47,355 nt of DNA, taken from Oscillospiraceae bacterium. Lineage in GTDB: Bacteria; Bacillota; Clostridia; Oscillospirales; Ruminococcaceae. The notes below the pieces were generated by a model that saw nothing but the letters and a program-made list of their open reading frames with translations, did no database searches and was not told the DNA's origin. Both the position numbers and the translations under genes were made by a program. Below, one piece after another: positions 7,823 through 15,890 of the stretch (position 1 is its first letter; each line of letters opens with the position of its first letter). The stretch spans positions 1 through 47,355 of the forward strand of contig JAFXJT010000013.1 in the NCBI GenBank assembly GCA_017532085.1. Direction: 5' to 3'.

Positions 7823-8395
7823 ATGGAAGAACAGTTGAAGGGTGAAAATCAAGGCATACTCAATCCAAAACCCATGCAGAACGTAAAAGTGCTCAGCGGA
7901 CCGCAAAAGGCAATGCGGCTTGCGATTGCTGCAGCAGTTTTGGTGATAGCTGTTGTGATTGTGATAATGATTCGCAATCAGTATCAGAAGCCGATCAAGA
8001 CATATTATAAAGCATTGCATCAAAAAGATGCTTCGGGGATGTGTGAAGCATTTCCGAGCTGGTTGATTGAGGCACCAACCAATCCGGATGCAATGTCGAT
8101 TTATGATATGTGTTCTGTGGTGGTGTCTTCTGTGAATTCACGATATGGCGCTGCCTATCGTGTATCGGTGGATGTCAGTACAAAAACGGAAGTGGAAGCT
8201 GACTATCTGCAGAAGCTTGAGGACGGAATCCGTTCTCAGTATCAAGTCGAGGTGGATGTATCAGAAGGCTTGCGGCTTAAGCTTGTTGTAATGTATTCGA
8301 ATGGCAGTACAGAATATCAGGCAATTGAATATGCCAAAATTTATAAAATCAACGGACATTGGTATCTGTTGGATGTTCCCAATGATAAGGAGTAA
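7823..8395 (+). CDS. Single-pass membrane protein with small extracytoplasmic domain, function unknown
   Basis: 190 aa: a cytoplasmic N-terminal tail of about 28 residues, a membrane helix at about 31-50, then about 140 residues outside. The outer domain starts with a PIKTYYKALHQKD-type segment and ends with a Trp-Tyr-Leu-Leu-Asp-Val beta strand. This resembles NTF2-like or DUF4878-type extracytoplasmic domains in shape, but I cannot assign it. GGGAGGT precedes the ATG. It is probably co-transcribed with the upstream gene. No terminator stem was recognised in the 179 bp downstream. Confidence 0.7.
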   Translation: MEEQLKGENQGILNPKPMQNVKVLSGPQKAMRLAIAAAVLVIAVVIVIMIRNQYQKPIKTYYKALHQKDASGMCEAFPSWLIEAPTNPDAMSIYDMCSVVVSSVNSRYGAAYRVSVDVSTKTEVEADYLQKLEDGIRSQYQVEVDVSEGLRLKLVVMYSNGSTEYQAIEYAKIYKINGHWYLLDVPNDKE

Positions 8396-8574
8396 ATCAA
8401 TTTGTAGGATGCTTTCTGAATTGTAATACGGGGTATCTGATGAAACAGTTTCCGTCAATTTCAAGATTTTTTCTTAAGGTTTTCACAGAACTTGCATATT
8501 GCTCGATTATAACTTGAAAGAGAGATACATAAAAATAGGAATAGGGAAAACGATCAGCTCAGAAAGGATATTTT

Positions 8575-10677
8575 ATGAGTAAAGTTTTCCATTACAGTGC
8601 AAAGATGCTTAGTCTGCTTATGACAGCAGTTTTGTGTACCGGATGTACCATTGCCGATTCCAACAAGGATAGCGTTATTGTCTCAGAGGCCGAGAAGAAA
8701 GCTGAGACTAGTCAGTTATCCAATGATTCAGAGGCTTCCTCTTTACAGCAGTCTGCAGGATCTGCTCTGGAGATGGATGCCTATACGAATATTGATCTGA
8801 GCAAAGCGGATTTGAAGGATACTTGGGATGACAATGCTGTTCAGCTGCATTTTTCGGAAAACGAAGTTGTTGTGCAGCCGCAAGATGCCGTATCTTTGCA
8901 GGATCGTACACTGCGGATTACCCAAGAGGGTGTGTATGTTTGCTCCGGTGTGTGGGAGGATGGCTGCATCCTTGTAGAGCTGCCGGATGAACAGGCGAAA
9001 GCGCAGATTGTGCTCAACGGCGTATCCATTACCTCCAAAACCACGGCACCGATCCAGGTCAGACAGGCAGATAAAGTCATTCTGACGCTTGCACCCGATA
9101 CCACAAATTTCTTGACGGATGCAGAGGAGTATTCGGAGTTCTATGAGGATAATGAACCCAATGCCTGTATTTTCAGTAAAGATGATCTGACCATTAACGG
9201 CAGCGGTCATTTACAGGTCACTGCCAATTGGAATCACGGTATTCGATGCAAGAACGATTTGCGTATTGTCAATGGCTCTGTGACAGTGAATGCTGCGAAT
9301 CATGCCATTAAGGGTGATGATTCTGTAGTAATGGTAAATGGCTCTCTTACGCTCAATGCCAAAGGAGATGGTATCAAAACAGATACCATTGATGAAGACG
9401 GCAAAGGATATATTGACATGGAAGGCGGCAGAGTTTCTGTTGTTGCAGAACAGGATGCTGTGGATGCTGCCATTGCTTTTGTTATGATTGGCGGAGCATT
9501 ATCTTTGAAAAGTGGCGGGGGAATTGCAAATGCACCCTCACATTCTGATCAGTTCATGCATGGCGGCTGGAATGATTGGTTTACAGGGAACGATACCGAC
9601 GATACAACGGTTAGTACGAAAGGAATCAAAGCAGGGGCTTTGTTGGCCGTGACCGGAGGCACCATAGATGTGGAATCCTCAGATGATGCAATGCATTCTA
9701 ATGGTGATGTCTCTTTGACCGGCGGTAAAATTTCGCTTTCGGCGGGGGATGATGGCATACATGCCGATCAAGAACTGATCATTGATCAAAACACAGTGCT
9801 GCGGATTTCCGAATCCTATGAAGGGATTGAAGCCTACCATATCAATATCAATGGCGGTGAAATCCATGTGAATGCCGTTGATGACGGACTGAATGCAGCC
9901 GGTGGTGATACCGCATCGTCAATGGTTGTTCCCGATGGTGATATGTCGTTGCCGGATGGCGAAATACCGCCAAATCGGCCAAACGGCAGCTTTGGGAATG
10001 GTATGCAGGAAGAATTTGGCGGCAGTCCTCCCGAAGGCTTTGATGGCGGAATGCAGGGAGAATTTGGCGGCAGGCGTCCCGGTGGGGGACCACAAGGCGG
10101 CTTCGGCGGCGGAATGCAAGGAGGCTTTGGCGGATTTGCAGCCGGATCCGGAGAAATTGTAATCGGCGGAGGATATCTATATATCAATGCTTCCGGCGAT
10201 GGGATAGATTCCAACGGTAATATTGCAATGACCGATGGCTGTGTGATTGTCTGCGGGCCTACGAATAGTGCAAACGGTGCGCTTGACTGCGGTGATCGGC
10301 AGAATACGATTACGATCAGCGGAGGCACTTTGATCGCTTTGGGTGCAACCGGCATGATGGAAACGCCTGAAGCAAACTATATTGCAACAGGTTCGCTGCA
10401 AGCGCAGGCAGGTACCTTGATTGTTGTTACCAATGCGCTGGGAGAAGTTTTGGCTGCTCTTGAAACACCAAAGCAGGCAGCCGGTATTGTATTTAGCTGC
10501 AATGGTGCCTCTGATGGCTATATCGTTTACACCGGCGGCAGCTATGAAGGCACACGGAATGCAGATGGCTTTGGTACAGGCGGTACCTATGATCCCGGTG
10601 CTGAGATCTGTTCCGGTGGAGGCAGCTTTGATATCAGCGGCATGGGCGGTTTCGGCCGAGAACACAAAGACTTTTGA
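8575..10677 (+). CDS. Cthe_2159-family (PF14262, former DUF4353) carbohydrate-binding beta-helix lipoprotein
   Basis: 700 aa. A lipoprotein signal ends in LCTGC (lipobox Cys about residue 23). After a Ser/Glu-rich linker comes a long right-handed beta-helix built of repeated short strands with GGxI, DDGI and NGxL turns (GGTIDVESSDDAM, GGEIHVNAVDDGL, GGYLYINASGDGI). This pattern is that of the Cthe_2159 family, whose type member binds acidic plant polysaccharide with calcium. Asp-rich turns that could hold calcium recur. A Pro/Gly/Met/Phe-rich insert (about residues 442-528) interrupts the helix between turns. AAAGGA precedes the ATG and a terminator follows. It should be lipid-anchored on the outer face of the membrane. 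Binding plant polysaccharide fits the dockerin enzyme in this window but is inferred. Confidence 0.85.
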   Translation: MSKVFHYSAKMLSLLMTAVLCTGCTIADSNKDSVIVSEAEKKAETSQLSNDSEASSLQQSAGSALEMDAYTNIDLSKADLKDTWDDNAVQLHFSENEVVVQPQDAVSLQDRTLRITQEGVYVCSGVWEDGCILVELPDEQAKAQIVLNGVSITSKTTAPIQVRQADKVILTLAPDTTNFLTDAEEYSEFYEDNEPNACIFSKDDLTINGSGHLQVTANWNHGIRCKNDLRIVNGSVTVNAANHAIKGDDSVVMVNGSLTLNAKGDGIKTDTIDEDGKGYIDMEGGRVSVVAEQDAVDAAIAFVMIGGALSLKSGGGIANAPSHSDQFMHGGWNDWFTGNDTDDTTVSTKGIKAGALLAVTGGTIDVESSDDAMHSNGDVSLTGGKISLSAGDDGIHADQELIIDQNTVLRISESYEGIEAYHININGGEIHVNAVDDGLNAAGGDTASSMVVPDGDMSLPDGEIPPNRPNGSFGNGMQEEFGGSPPEGFDGGMQGEFGGRRPGGGPQGGFGGGMQGGFGGFAAGSGEIVIGGGYLYINASGDGIDSNGNIAMTDGCVIVCGPTNSANGALDCGDRQNTITISGGTLIALGATGMMETPEANYIATGSLQAQAGTLIVVTNALGEVLAALETPKQAAGIVFSCNGASDGYIVYTGGSYEGTRNADGFGTGGTYDPGAEICSGGGSFDISGMGGFGREHKDF

Positions 10678-10690
10678 GTGAACATCAAAG

Positions 10691-10729
10691 AAGCGGCGGC
10701 TTTTCGTATCAGAAAAGCACGCCGCTTTT
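10691..10729 (+). terminator. Intrinsic terminator of the beta-helix lipoprotein gene
   Basis: Long stem AAGCGGCGGCTTTT / AAAAGC-A-CGCCGCTT with one bulged A, followed by TT, 14 bp after the stop codon. Confidence 0.8.
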
Positions 10730-10732
10730 ACG

Positions 10733-10761
10733 TTGACTTTTTATGTGAAAATGGGTATAAT
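10733..10761 (+). promoter_or_regulatory. Sigma-A promoter of the asparaginase gene
   Basis: TTGACT (10733-10738), 17-bp spacer, TATAAT (10756-10761), starting only 3 bp after the preceding terminator. Confidence 0.88.
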
Positions 10762-10783
10762 GGTGTAGGAAAGGTGTGGTGTT

Positions 10784-11785
10784 ATGTCAAAAAAAATTGC
10801 TGTGATATTCACTGGCGGAACCATTTGCTGTGAAACAGTACAGGATGGCACTCGTCGTCCGCATGCCGAAACGATGGGATATCAATTGTTGGACACCTAT
10901 CGCGAACAGCATCCGGAACAAGAATTTTCCGTGGATATGCCTATGAATATGCTGAGCGAGGATTTCACACCCTTCGCATGGAATCTCTTACTGGAAGCCC
11001 TTCGCCGCGTTGCAGGCAATGAGGTGTGCGGTGTCATCATCGCACATGGCACAGATTCTCTTGCTGAAACCGCAGCCATGCTTTCCGTAGCGTTGCTGGG
11101 TTATCGGTTGCCTGTGATTCTGGTATCGGCGCATTCGCCCTTGACAGATCAGCGTACCAATGGTCATGTGAATTTTGCTGCTGCAGTGCAATTGCTGCAG
11201 CAAGAGATACCGCATGGCGTGTGGGTAGTGTATCAGAATCCCGAAGATGTGGTTTATGTGCATCAGGGAGCCCATTTGCGTGCCTGTGCCAATGAAAGCG
11301 ATTCCTTTTTCAGTCGAGATATGCAGCCGATTTCTACTTTTGTTCCACCAAAACAGAAAAAAACGCATGAGATTGCCTCACCGTTGTTTTCTATGTCGTT
11401 GTTTTCAAAAACAGATTCGGTATTGCTGATTCGTCCTTATATCGGTCAGCGCTATGATCGAATGGATCTTGAAGGGATTGCAGCAATCATACACGGTACC
11501 TATCATTCAGAAACGGCAAATTCTCAGTACGATTCTCCATATTCGGTGCGCTATCTGATAAAAGAGGCAAAGAAGAATGAGATACCGGTATTTTTAGCCC
11601 CATGCAATGCTGTTCGGCAGCAGTATGGATCGGCTGCGGATCTCGTTGAGGCAGGTGCTGTGCCTTTGACGGATGCCTCTGTACAGCTTGCTTATGGCGC
11701 AGCTTCTGTGGGAATTTCCTTAGGGTATCGAGGTACTGCGTTGTATGAATGGGTGTCTGTGGTCTGTGAATTGTTTGCCGACTGA
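10784..11785 (+). CDS. ansA: L-asparaginase, type I-like
   Basis: 333 aa, normal length for the asparaginase/glutaminase family. It hydrolyses asparagine to aspartate and ammonia. The first active-site motif TGGTI contains the nucleophile Thr (T13); the second, HGTDS, holds T90-D91. No signal peptide, so it is cytoplasmic as in type I enzymes. GGAAAGG lies 9 nt before the ATG, and the gene has its own near-consensus promoter. It ends 1 bp from the end of the convergent DUF4416 gene, with no terminator between them. Some family members act on other amides, so the exact substrate is family-based. Confidence 0.88.
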   Translation: MSKKIAVIFTGGTICCETVQDGTRRPHAETMGYQLLDTYREQHPEQEFSVDMPMNMLSEDFTPFAWNLLLEALRRVAGNEVCGVIIAHGTDSLAETAAMLSVALLGYRLPVILVSAHSPLTDQRTNGHVNFAAAVQLLQQEIPHGVWVVYQNPEDVVYVHQGAHLRACANESDSFFSRDMQPISTFVPPKQKKTHEIASPLFSMSLFSKTDSVLLIRPYIGQRYDRMDLEGIAAIIHGTYHSETANSQYDSPYSVRYLIKEAKKNEIPVFLAPCNAVRQQYGSAADLVEAGAVPLTDASVQLAYGAASVGISLGYRGTALYEWVSVVCELFAD

Positions 11786-11786
11786 A

Positions 11787-12323
11787 TCATTTTCGCCATT
11801 CTTTGCGCTGACGCATATAAATTTTTCTGGATTCACTGAGAAAAGTATGTACGTGTGTGGTTTTGAAATCCATATATGTCCATGGAAAGGGATGCCATCC
11901 ACCACGAGCGTAAAATAATGTGAGCTCGGCATAGATGCCGTTTTGCAGCGGAATCCGATGCCCTGCATTTTTGGTGGTTGCCAAAGTAAGACGTCCGCAG
12001 CCGATCAATCCCGGATCAAGATTGATTCGCCGATTGCCATCAACAGCATATTCGGCTTCGATGGCGTTGGTCTTTTCTTTGATCATGGCAAGTGTGGCAG
12101 GATCTTTGCATTCATGGAAGCTGAATAAGATTCTCTGTGCAGTACCGCCCATTTCTCGGTCGTAGTAAGGAGAGATCTCCGAGAAGCAATAGGGTGCCGA
12201 AATGACATCCATGGTACCGAATTCAGCAATCAATCGTTCTTTCAGAAGCGCTGCTTCTGCTTCACTGGTATATAACATTGCAAGAATCAGTTTTTCTCGT
12301 TCGAATTGCGCTGTGGTTCCCAT
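11787..12323 (-). CDS. DUF4416 family protein
   Basis: 178 aa. The pattern from start to end is that of DUF4416 (PF14385): an LILAMLYT-type first strand, a YYDREMGG segment, the TNAIEAEYAVDG helix, INLDPGLIGCGRLTLATTKNAGHRI, then the Tyr/Trp-rich end PFPWTYMDF. The function is unknown. It is a soluble cytoplasmic protein. AGGAGG lies 5 nt before the ATG at 12323. The promoter is at 12353-12381, divergent from nth; 76 bp separate the two starts. It converges on ansA. Confidence 0.85.
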   Translation of the reverse strand: MGTTAQFEREKLILAMLYTSEAEAALLKERLIAEFGTMDVISAPYCFSEISPYYDREMGGTAQRILFSFHECKDPATLAMIKEKTNAIEAEYAVDGNRRINLDPGLIGCGRLTLATTKNAGHRIPLQNGIYAELTLFYARGGWHPFPWTYMDFKTTHVHTFLSESRKIYMRQRKEWRK

Positions 12324-12352
12324 AGTATCCTCCTGTTATGAATATCCTATTC

Positions 12353-12381
12353 ATCTTAGCATGCAAATGAAAGATTGTCAA
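12353..12381 (-). promoter_or_regulatory. Sigma-A promoter of the DUF4416 gene
   Basis: Minus strand TTGACA (12376-12381), 17-bp spacer, TAAGAT (12353-12358) with an extended -10 TG. Confidence 0.75.
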
Positions 12382-12399
12382 GAAAGAAAGGAGCATTCC

Positions 12400-13089
12400 A
12401 TGCACCGAAAAAAGACAGAGCATACTGCTGCTTTGCAAAAAAAGGCTGTTGAAATCTGTGATCGGCTGGATACGGTTTATCCGGAAGCACCATGTTCTCT
12501 GGAATATCAGGAGCCGTATCAGCTGATGATTGCTGCAAGACTCAGTGCACAATGCACCGATGCACGTGTGAATATTGTAACAAAATCACTGTTTTTGCAG
12601 TATCCGTCCATTCAGGCGTTTGCCGATGCCGATCTTACCGAGCTGGAGGAAGCTGTGCGTCCCTGCGGATTCTATCGCACAAAAGCCAAAAGCATTCAGG
12701 AGATGTGCACACGCTTGCTTACCGTATATCATGGCGTGCTGCCCGATACGTTGGAAGAGCTTTTGACCTTATCGGGAATCGGCAGAAAAACTGCAAATCT
12801 CTTGTTGGGTGATATCTACGGAAAGCCGGCTGTTGTGACCGATACCCATTGCATCCGCATTTCCGGCAGATTGGGGCTTACAAAACGACATCTGCCCGAA
12901 CAGGTAGAGGAGGATCTGCGTATGGTGCTTCCACCGGAGCGATCGTCCCGATATTGCCATCAGATTGTTCAGTTCGGAAGGGATGTCTGCCGAGCGAGAA
13001 ATCCGCTTTGTGAACAGTGTCCGCTTCGGGATTTGTGTGTGGATCCTGCATTTACAAAGCATAAAGGTGCAAGTTCGTTAAATAAATAA
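12400..13089 (+). CDS. nth: Endonuclease III, DNA glycosylase/AP lyase
   Basis: 229 aa, typical length. It removes oxidised pyrimidines in base excision repair. The helix-hairpin-helix is at about 123-135 (LSGIGRKTAN) with catalytic K130, followed by catalytic D148 (in TDTHC). The iron-sulfur cluster loop is complete: C197, C204, C207, C213 (C-x6-C-x2-C-x5-C). The start at 12400 was chosen over a longer frame because AAAGGAG is 6 nt upstream and homology begins there. The longer frame would run through the promoter of the divergent gene. No clear own promoter was found. Confidence 0.95.
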   Translation: MHRKKTEHTAALQKKAVEICDRLDTVYPEAPCSLEYQEPYQLMIAARLSAQCTDARVNIVTKSLFLQYPSIQAFADADLTELEEAVRPCGFYRTKAKSIQEMCTRLLTVYHGVLPDTLEELLTLSGIGRKTANLLLGDIYGKPAVVTDTHCIRISGRLGLTKRHLPEQVEEDLRMVLPPERSSRYCHQIVQFGRDVCRARNPLCEQCPLRDLCVDPAFTKHKGASSLNK

Positions 13090-13105
13090 AAAAACGGAAA
13101 AGTGC

Positions 13106-13134
13106 TTGACAAAAATGAATGTGCATGCTATAAT
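13106..13134 (+). promoter_or_regulatory. Consensus promoter of the T-box leader
   Basis: TTGACA (13106-13111), 17-bp spacer, TATAAT (13129-13134) with TG one base before the -10: a perfect, extended sigma-A promoter. Confidence 0.92.
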
Positions 13135-13140
13135 CAAAAT

Positions 13141-13427
13141 CAAAGCTGTGACGAAGACAAGTTTGCGGAATGCAACGCTTTCAGAGACCCGACGGTTGGT
13201 GTGAGTCGGGAGTGCCATGCCGGAAACATCCCTTCTGAGCTGGAATGCTGAACGTATTATGAGTAAGTGTTCCCGTGAGGCTGCGTTAAAGCAAAGGACT
13301 TACTTGCAACAAATTGTGCAACGAGTTCGCTGAGTGGTGTACATATAGATGTACGCAATTTGAGTGGTACCGCGGGTAAACGTAATGTTCGCTCGTCTCA
13401 AGAGTTTTTCTTGAGACGGGCGTTTTT
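13141..13427 (+). promoter_or_regulatory. T-box riboswitch (tRNA-sensing leader) of the acyl-CoA synthetase gene
   Basis: An untranslated leader of about 290 nt. Stem I: a K-turn base (GTGACGAAG at 13148-13156 facing CTTCTGAGC at 13232-13240), the conserved AGAGA bulge (13183-13187) and the apical loop GGTTGGTGTGA (13194-13204) closed by CCCGAC/GTCGGG. A stem III candidate is AGTAAGT (13262-13268) with ACTTACT. The T-box itself, GTGGTACCGCGG, is at 13364-13375; its TGGT bulge would pair with a tRNA ending ACCA (discriminator A). A terminator hairpin follows at 13390-13427. The specifier loop (GGAAACATCC, 13222-13231) can be read as ATC (isoleucine) or ACA (threonine). Discriminator A fits both, and isoleucine is my preference. 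Uncharged tRNA should allow read-through into the gene at 13463. Confidence 0.93.
13390..13427 (+). terminator. T-box regulatory terminator
   Basis: 13-bp stem (13390-13402 with 13410-13422), then five T. It is the conditional terminator that competes with the antiterminator formed by the T-box sequence. Confidence 0.92.
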
Positions 13428-13462
13428 GTTTTATAAAACCATGTGAGAAAGGATGAACAGTG

Positions 13463-15817
13463 ATGAGTACCATGAAGCCTGTAGATGGCAAGAATACTGA
13501 GCAGAAGATCAAAGAGGTTGCACAGCGAATTCGTAGTCTGCGTGAAGATTTGGGTATTACCATTGATGAAATGGCAGACCGCACAGGTTTTTCCGTTGAT
13601 GAGTATACATTGTTTGAATCCGGAGAACAGGATTTCAGTTTTACATTTATACATAAATGTGCCGGTGTATTTGATGTTGATATCACCGAGTTGATGGAAG
13701 GTCACAGTCCGGAGCTGACCGGATATACTGTGACTCGAAAAGGCGAAGGCATGCCGATTGTTCGCCGCACCGGTTTTGTTTATAATCGTCTTGCCCATAA
13801 GTTCAAAGATAAAATTGCAGAACCGTTTCATGTGGTGATTCCCTATTCTGAGGAAGCACTGTCACGTCCGCTGCATCTGGGCAGTCATGCAGGACAGGAA
13901 ATGGATATTGTTGTAAAAGGTACTTTACGAATGATCATCGGTTCTCATACAGAGACTCTGCATGAAGGTGATTGTATCTATTATGACAGCTCGATTCCTC
14001 ATGATGAGATTGCGCTGGGCGGCGAGGATTGTGAAATCTATGCTTTTGTTATGAATCCCAAGGGCAGCGGCATGAGTGAGTATCATGAAAAAGTACAGGA
14101 GCAGGTTGTGACCAATGTGGATAAAGCTGGTTTGTCGCATCCTGTTGCGGAGCGCTTTATCTCTTGCGAAACCGATGAAAACGGTGTGCTTTCCGGAATC
14201 AACTTCCGCAATGCCGATCGCTTTAATTTCGCATTTGATGTTGTGGATGCTATTGCAGAAAAAACGCCTGATAAACTGGCGATGATCCATGTTTCTGAAG
14301 ATTATACAGAGCGTCGGTTTACCTTTTCGGATATCAAACGCTATTCCTGCCAGACTGCCAATTACTTCAAATCCTTGGGTATTCAGCGTGGTGATCGAGT
14401 TATGCTGGTGCTCAAGCGGCATTATCAGTTCTGGTTCTCGATTCTTGCACTGCATCGTTTGGGTGCAATTGTCATTCCTGCCACAAATCAGCTTATGAAG
14501 CATGATTTTGAATATCGTTTCCAGGCAGCAGGTGTTTCTGCTGTGGTATGTACTGCCGATGGTTCTGTGGCTGATGAAATTGATTTGGCAGCAGCACAGT
14601 GTCCGGAGCTGAAGGTGAAAGTATTGGTCGGCGGAAAACGCGATGGCTGGCAGGATTTCAACGATGATCTTCCGGCATACAGTACACATTTCCGTCGTGC
14701 AGAAGATGCTCCCTGCGGCACAGATCCGATGTTGATGTTCTTCACATCCGGTACAACCGGATATCCCAAAATTGCTCTGCACAGCTTCCAGTATCCTCTG
14801 GGACATTATACAACAGCACGTTATTGGCATAATGTTGATCCCAACGGCATTCATTTTACGATCTCTGATACCGGATGGGGTAAGGCATTGTGGGGTAAAT
14901 TATATGGTCAATGGCTTTGTGAGACAGCGGTATTTGTCTATGACTTTGATCGGTTCCATGCAGATGATATCTTGAAGATGTTTGCCAAATACAGCATCAC
15001 AAGTTTCTGTGCACCGCCAACCATGTATCGTTTCTTTATCAAAGAAGATCTTTCGAAATATGATCTTACAAGCTTAAAGTATGCAACCATTGCCGGTGAA
15101 GCATTGAATCCTGAGGTATTTCATCAGTTTAAGCGTGCAACGGGGCTTTCCCTGATGGAAGGCTTTGGTCAGACCGAGACTACGCTTGCAATTGCAAACT
15201 TTGTCGGAATGACACCAAAGCCCGGTAGTATGGGCAGACCGAATCCGCTGTTTGATGTGCAGATTCTTTCTGCGGAGGGAACTCCTGTGGGTGCCGGTGA
15301 AACCGGTGAAATCTGTATTCGCCTGAAAGAGGATCCGATTTGCGGATTGTCTTTGGGATACTATCGTGATGAAGAGAATACGAAGGCCGCCTGGCATGAT
15401 GGGTATTATCATACCGGTGATACTGCATGGCAGGATGAGGATGGATATTACTGGTATGTTGGCCGTGTAGATGATCTGATCAAGTCTTCCGGCTATCGTA
15501 TCGGACCCTTTGAGATTGAAAGTGTTATTATGGAACTACCTTATGTACTGGAATGTGCTGTGACCGGTGTTCCCGATGAGATCAGAGGTCAGGTTGTGAA
15601 AGCCACCATTGTTTTGACTGAGGGCACTGATCCTTCCGATGCTCTGAAGAAGGAGATCCAGGAATATGTAAAGAATGCAACCGCACCTTATAAATATCCT
15701 CGTGTGGTTGAGTTCCGTGACAGCTTGCCTAAGACAGTGGGAAGCGGTAAAATCCGTCGTTCTGAGCTGCGTAAAGAAGATGCGCAAAAAGCTGCAAAAG
15801 ATGAATCCAATTCATAA
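13463..15817 (+). CDS. XRE-cupin-acyl-CoA synthetase fusion (AMP-forming)
   Basis: 784 aa in three parts. About 15-80 is an XRE-type helix-turn-helix, about 130-200 a cupin barrel (HAGQEMDIVVKG, then EGDCIYYDSSIPH), and about 250-784 a full adenylate-forming enzyme. The last has the P-loop TSGTTGYPK (428-436), a GFGQTET motif, YHTGD, a GRVDDLIKSSGYRI hinge, and the C-terminal PKTVGSGKIRR with the adenylation Lys. HTH-cupin modules usually sense small molecules; here one is fused to a ligase that makes acyl-CoA from an acid, ATP and CoA. The ATG at 13463 lies 10 nt after AAAGG; a GTG at 13460 is also possible. It is a single gene between a T-box leader and a terminator hairpin. Substrate unknown; context suggests an amino-acid-related branched or aromatic acid. 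Confidence 0.9.
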   Translation: MSTMKPVDGKNTEQKIKEVAQRIRSLREDLGITIDEMADRTGFSVDEYTLFESGEQDFSFTFIHKCAGVFDVDITELMEGHSPELTGYTVTRKGEGMPIVRRTGFVYNRLAHKFKDKIAEPFHVVIPYSEEALSRPLHLGSHAGQEMDIVVKGTLRMIIGSHTETLHEGDCIYYDSSIPHDEIALGGEDCEIYAFVMNPKGSGMSEYHEKVQEQVVTNVDKAGLSHPVAERFISCETDENGVLSGINFRNADRFNFAFDVVDAIAEKTPDKLAMIHVSEDYTERRFTFSDIKRYSCQTANYFKSLGIQRGDRVMLVLKRHYQFWFSILALHRLGAIVIPATNQLMKHDFEYRFQAAGVSAVVCTADGSVADEIDLAAAQCPELKVKVLVGGKRDGWQDFNDDLPAYSTHFRRAEDAPCGTDPMLMFFTSGTTGYPKIALHSFQYPLGHYTTARYWHNVDPNGIHFTISDTGWGKALWGKLYGQWLCETAVFVYDFDRFHADDILKMFAKYSITSFCAPPTMYRFFIKEDLSKYDLTSLKYATIAGEALNPEVFHQFKRATGLSLMEGFGQTETTLAIANFVGMTPKPGSMGRPNPLFDVQILSAEGTPVGAGETGEICIRLKEDPICGLSLGYYRDEENTKAAWHDGYYHTGDTAWQDEDGYYWYVGRVDDLIKSSGYRIGPFEIESVIMELPYVLECAVTGVPDEIRGQVVKATIVLTEGTDPSDALKKEIQEYVKNATAPYKYPRVVEFRDSLPKTVGSGKIRRSELRKEDAQKAAKDESNS

Positions 15818-15823
15818 AGCAGA

Positions 15824-15859
15824 AAAGAGCTGTGTCAACAGAGATTGACACAGCTCTTT
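15824..15859. terminator. Hairpin terminator between convergent genes
   Basis: 15-bp perfect stem (15824-15838 with 15845-15859), loop CAGAGA. It has short T-runs at both ends and lies between the ligase stop (15817) and the flotillin stop (15891), so it probably serves both. Confidence 0.75.
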
Positions 15860-15890
15860 GTAGTCTATTAGAAAACCTTGTTTGCGGTGA

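Noticed and set aside
8396-8574. Promoter for the beta-helix lipoprotein
   Set aside because: TATAAC and TTGAAA-like strings occur but none pair at 16-18 bp spacing with an acceptable partner.
13925-14854. Minus-strand open frame (309 codons) inside the acyl-CoA synthetase gene
   Set aside because: Shadow frame; the plus-strand enzyme motifs are unambiguous.
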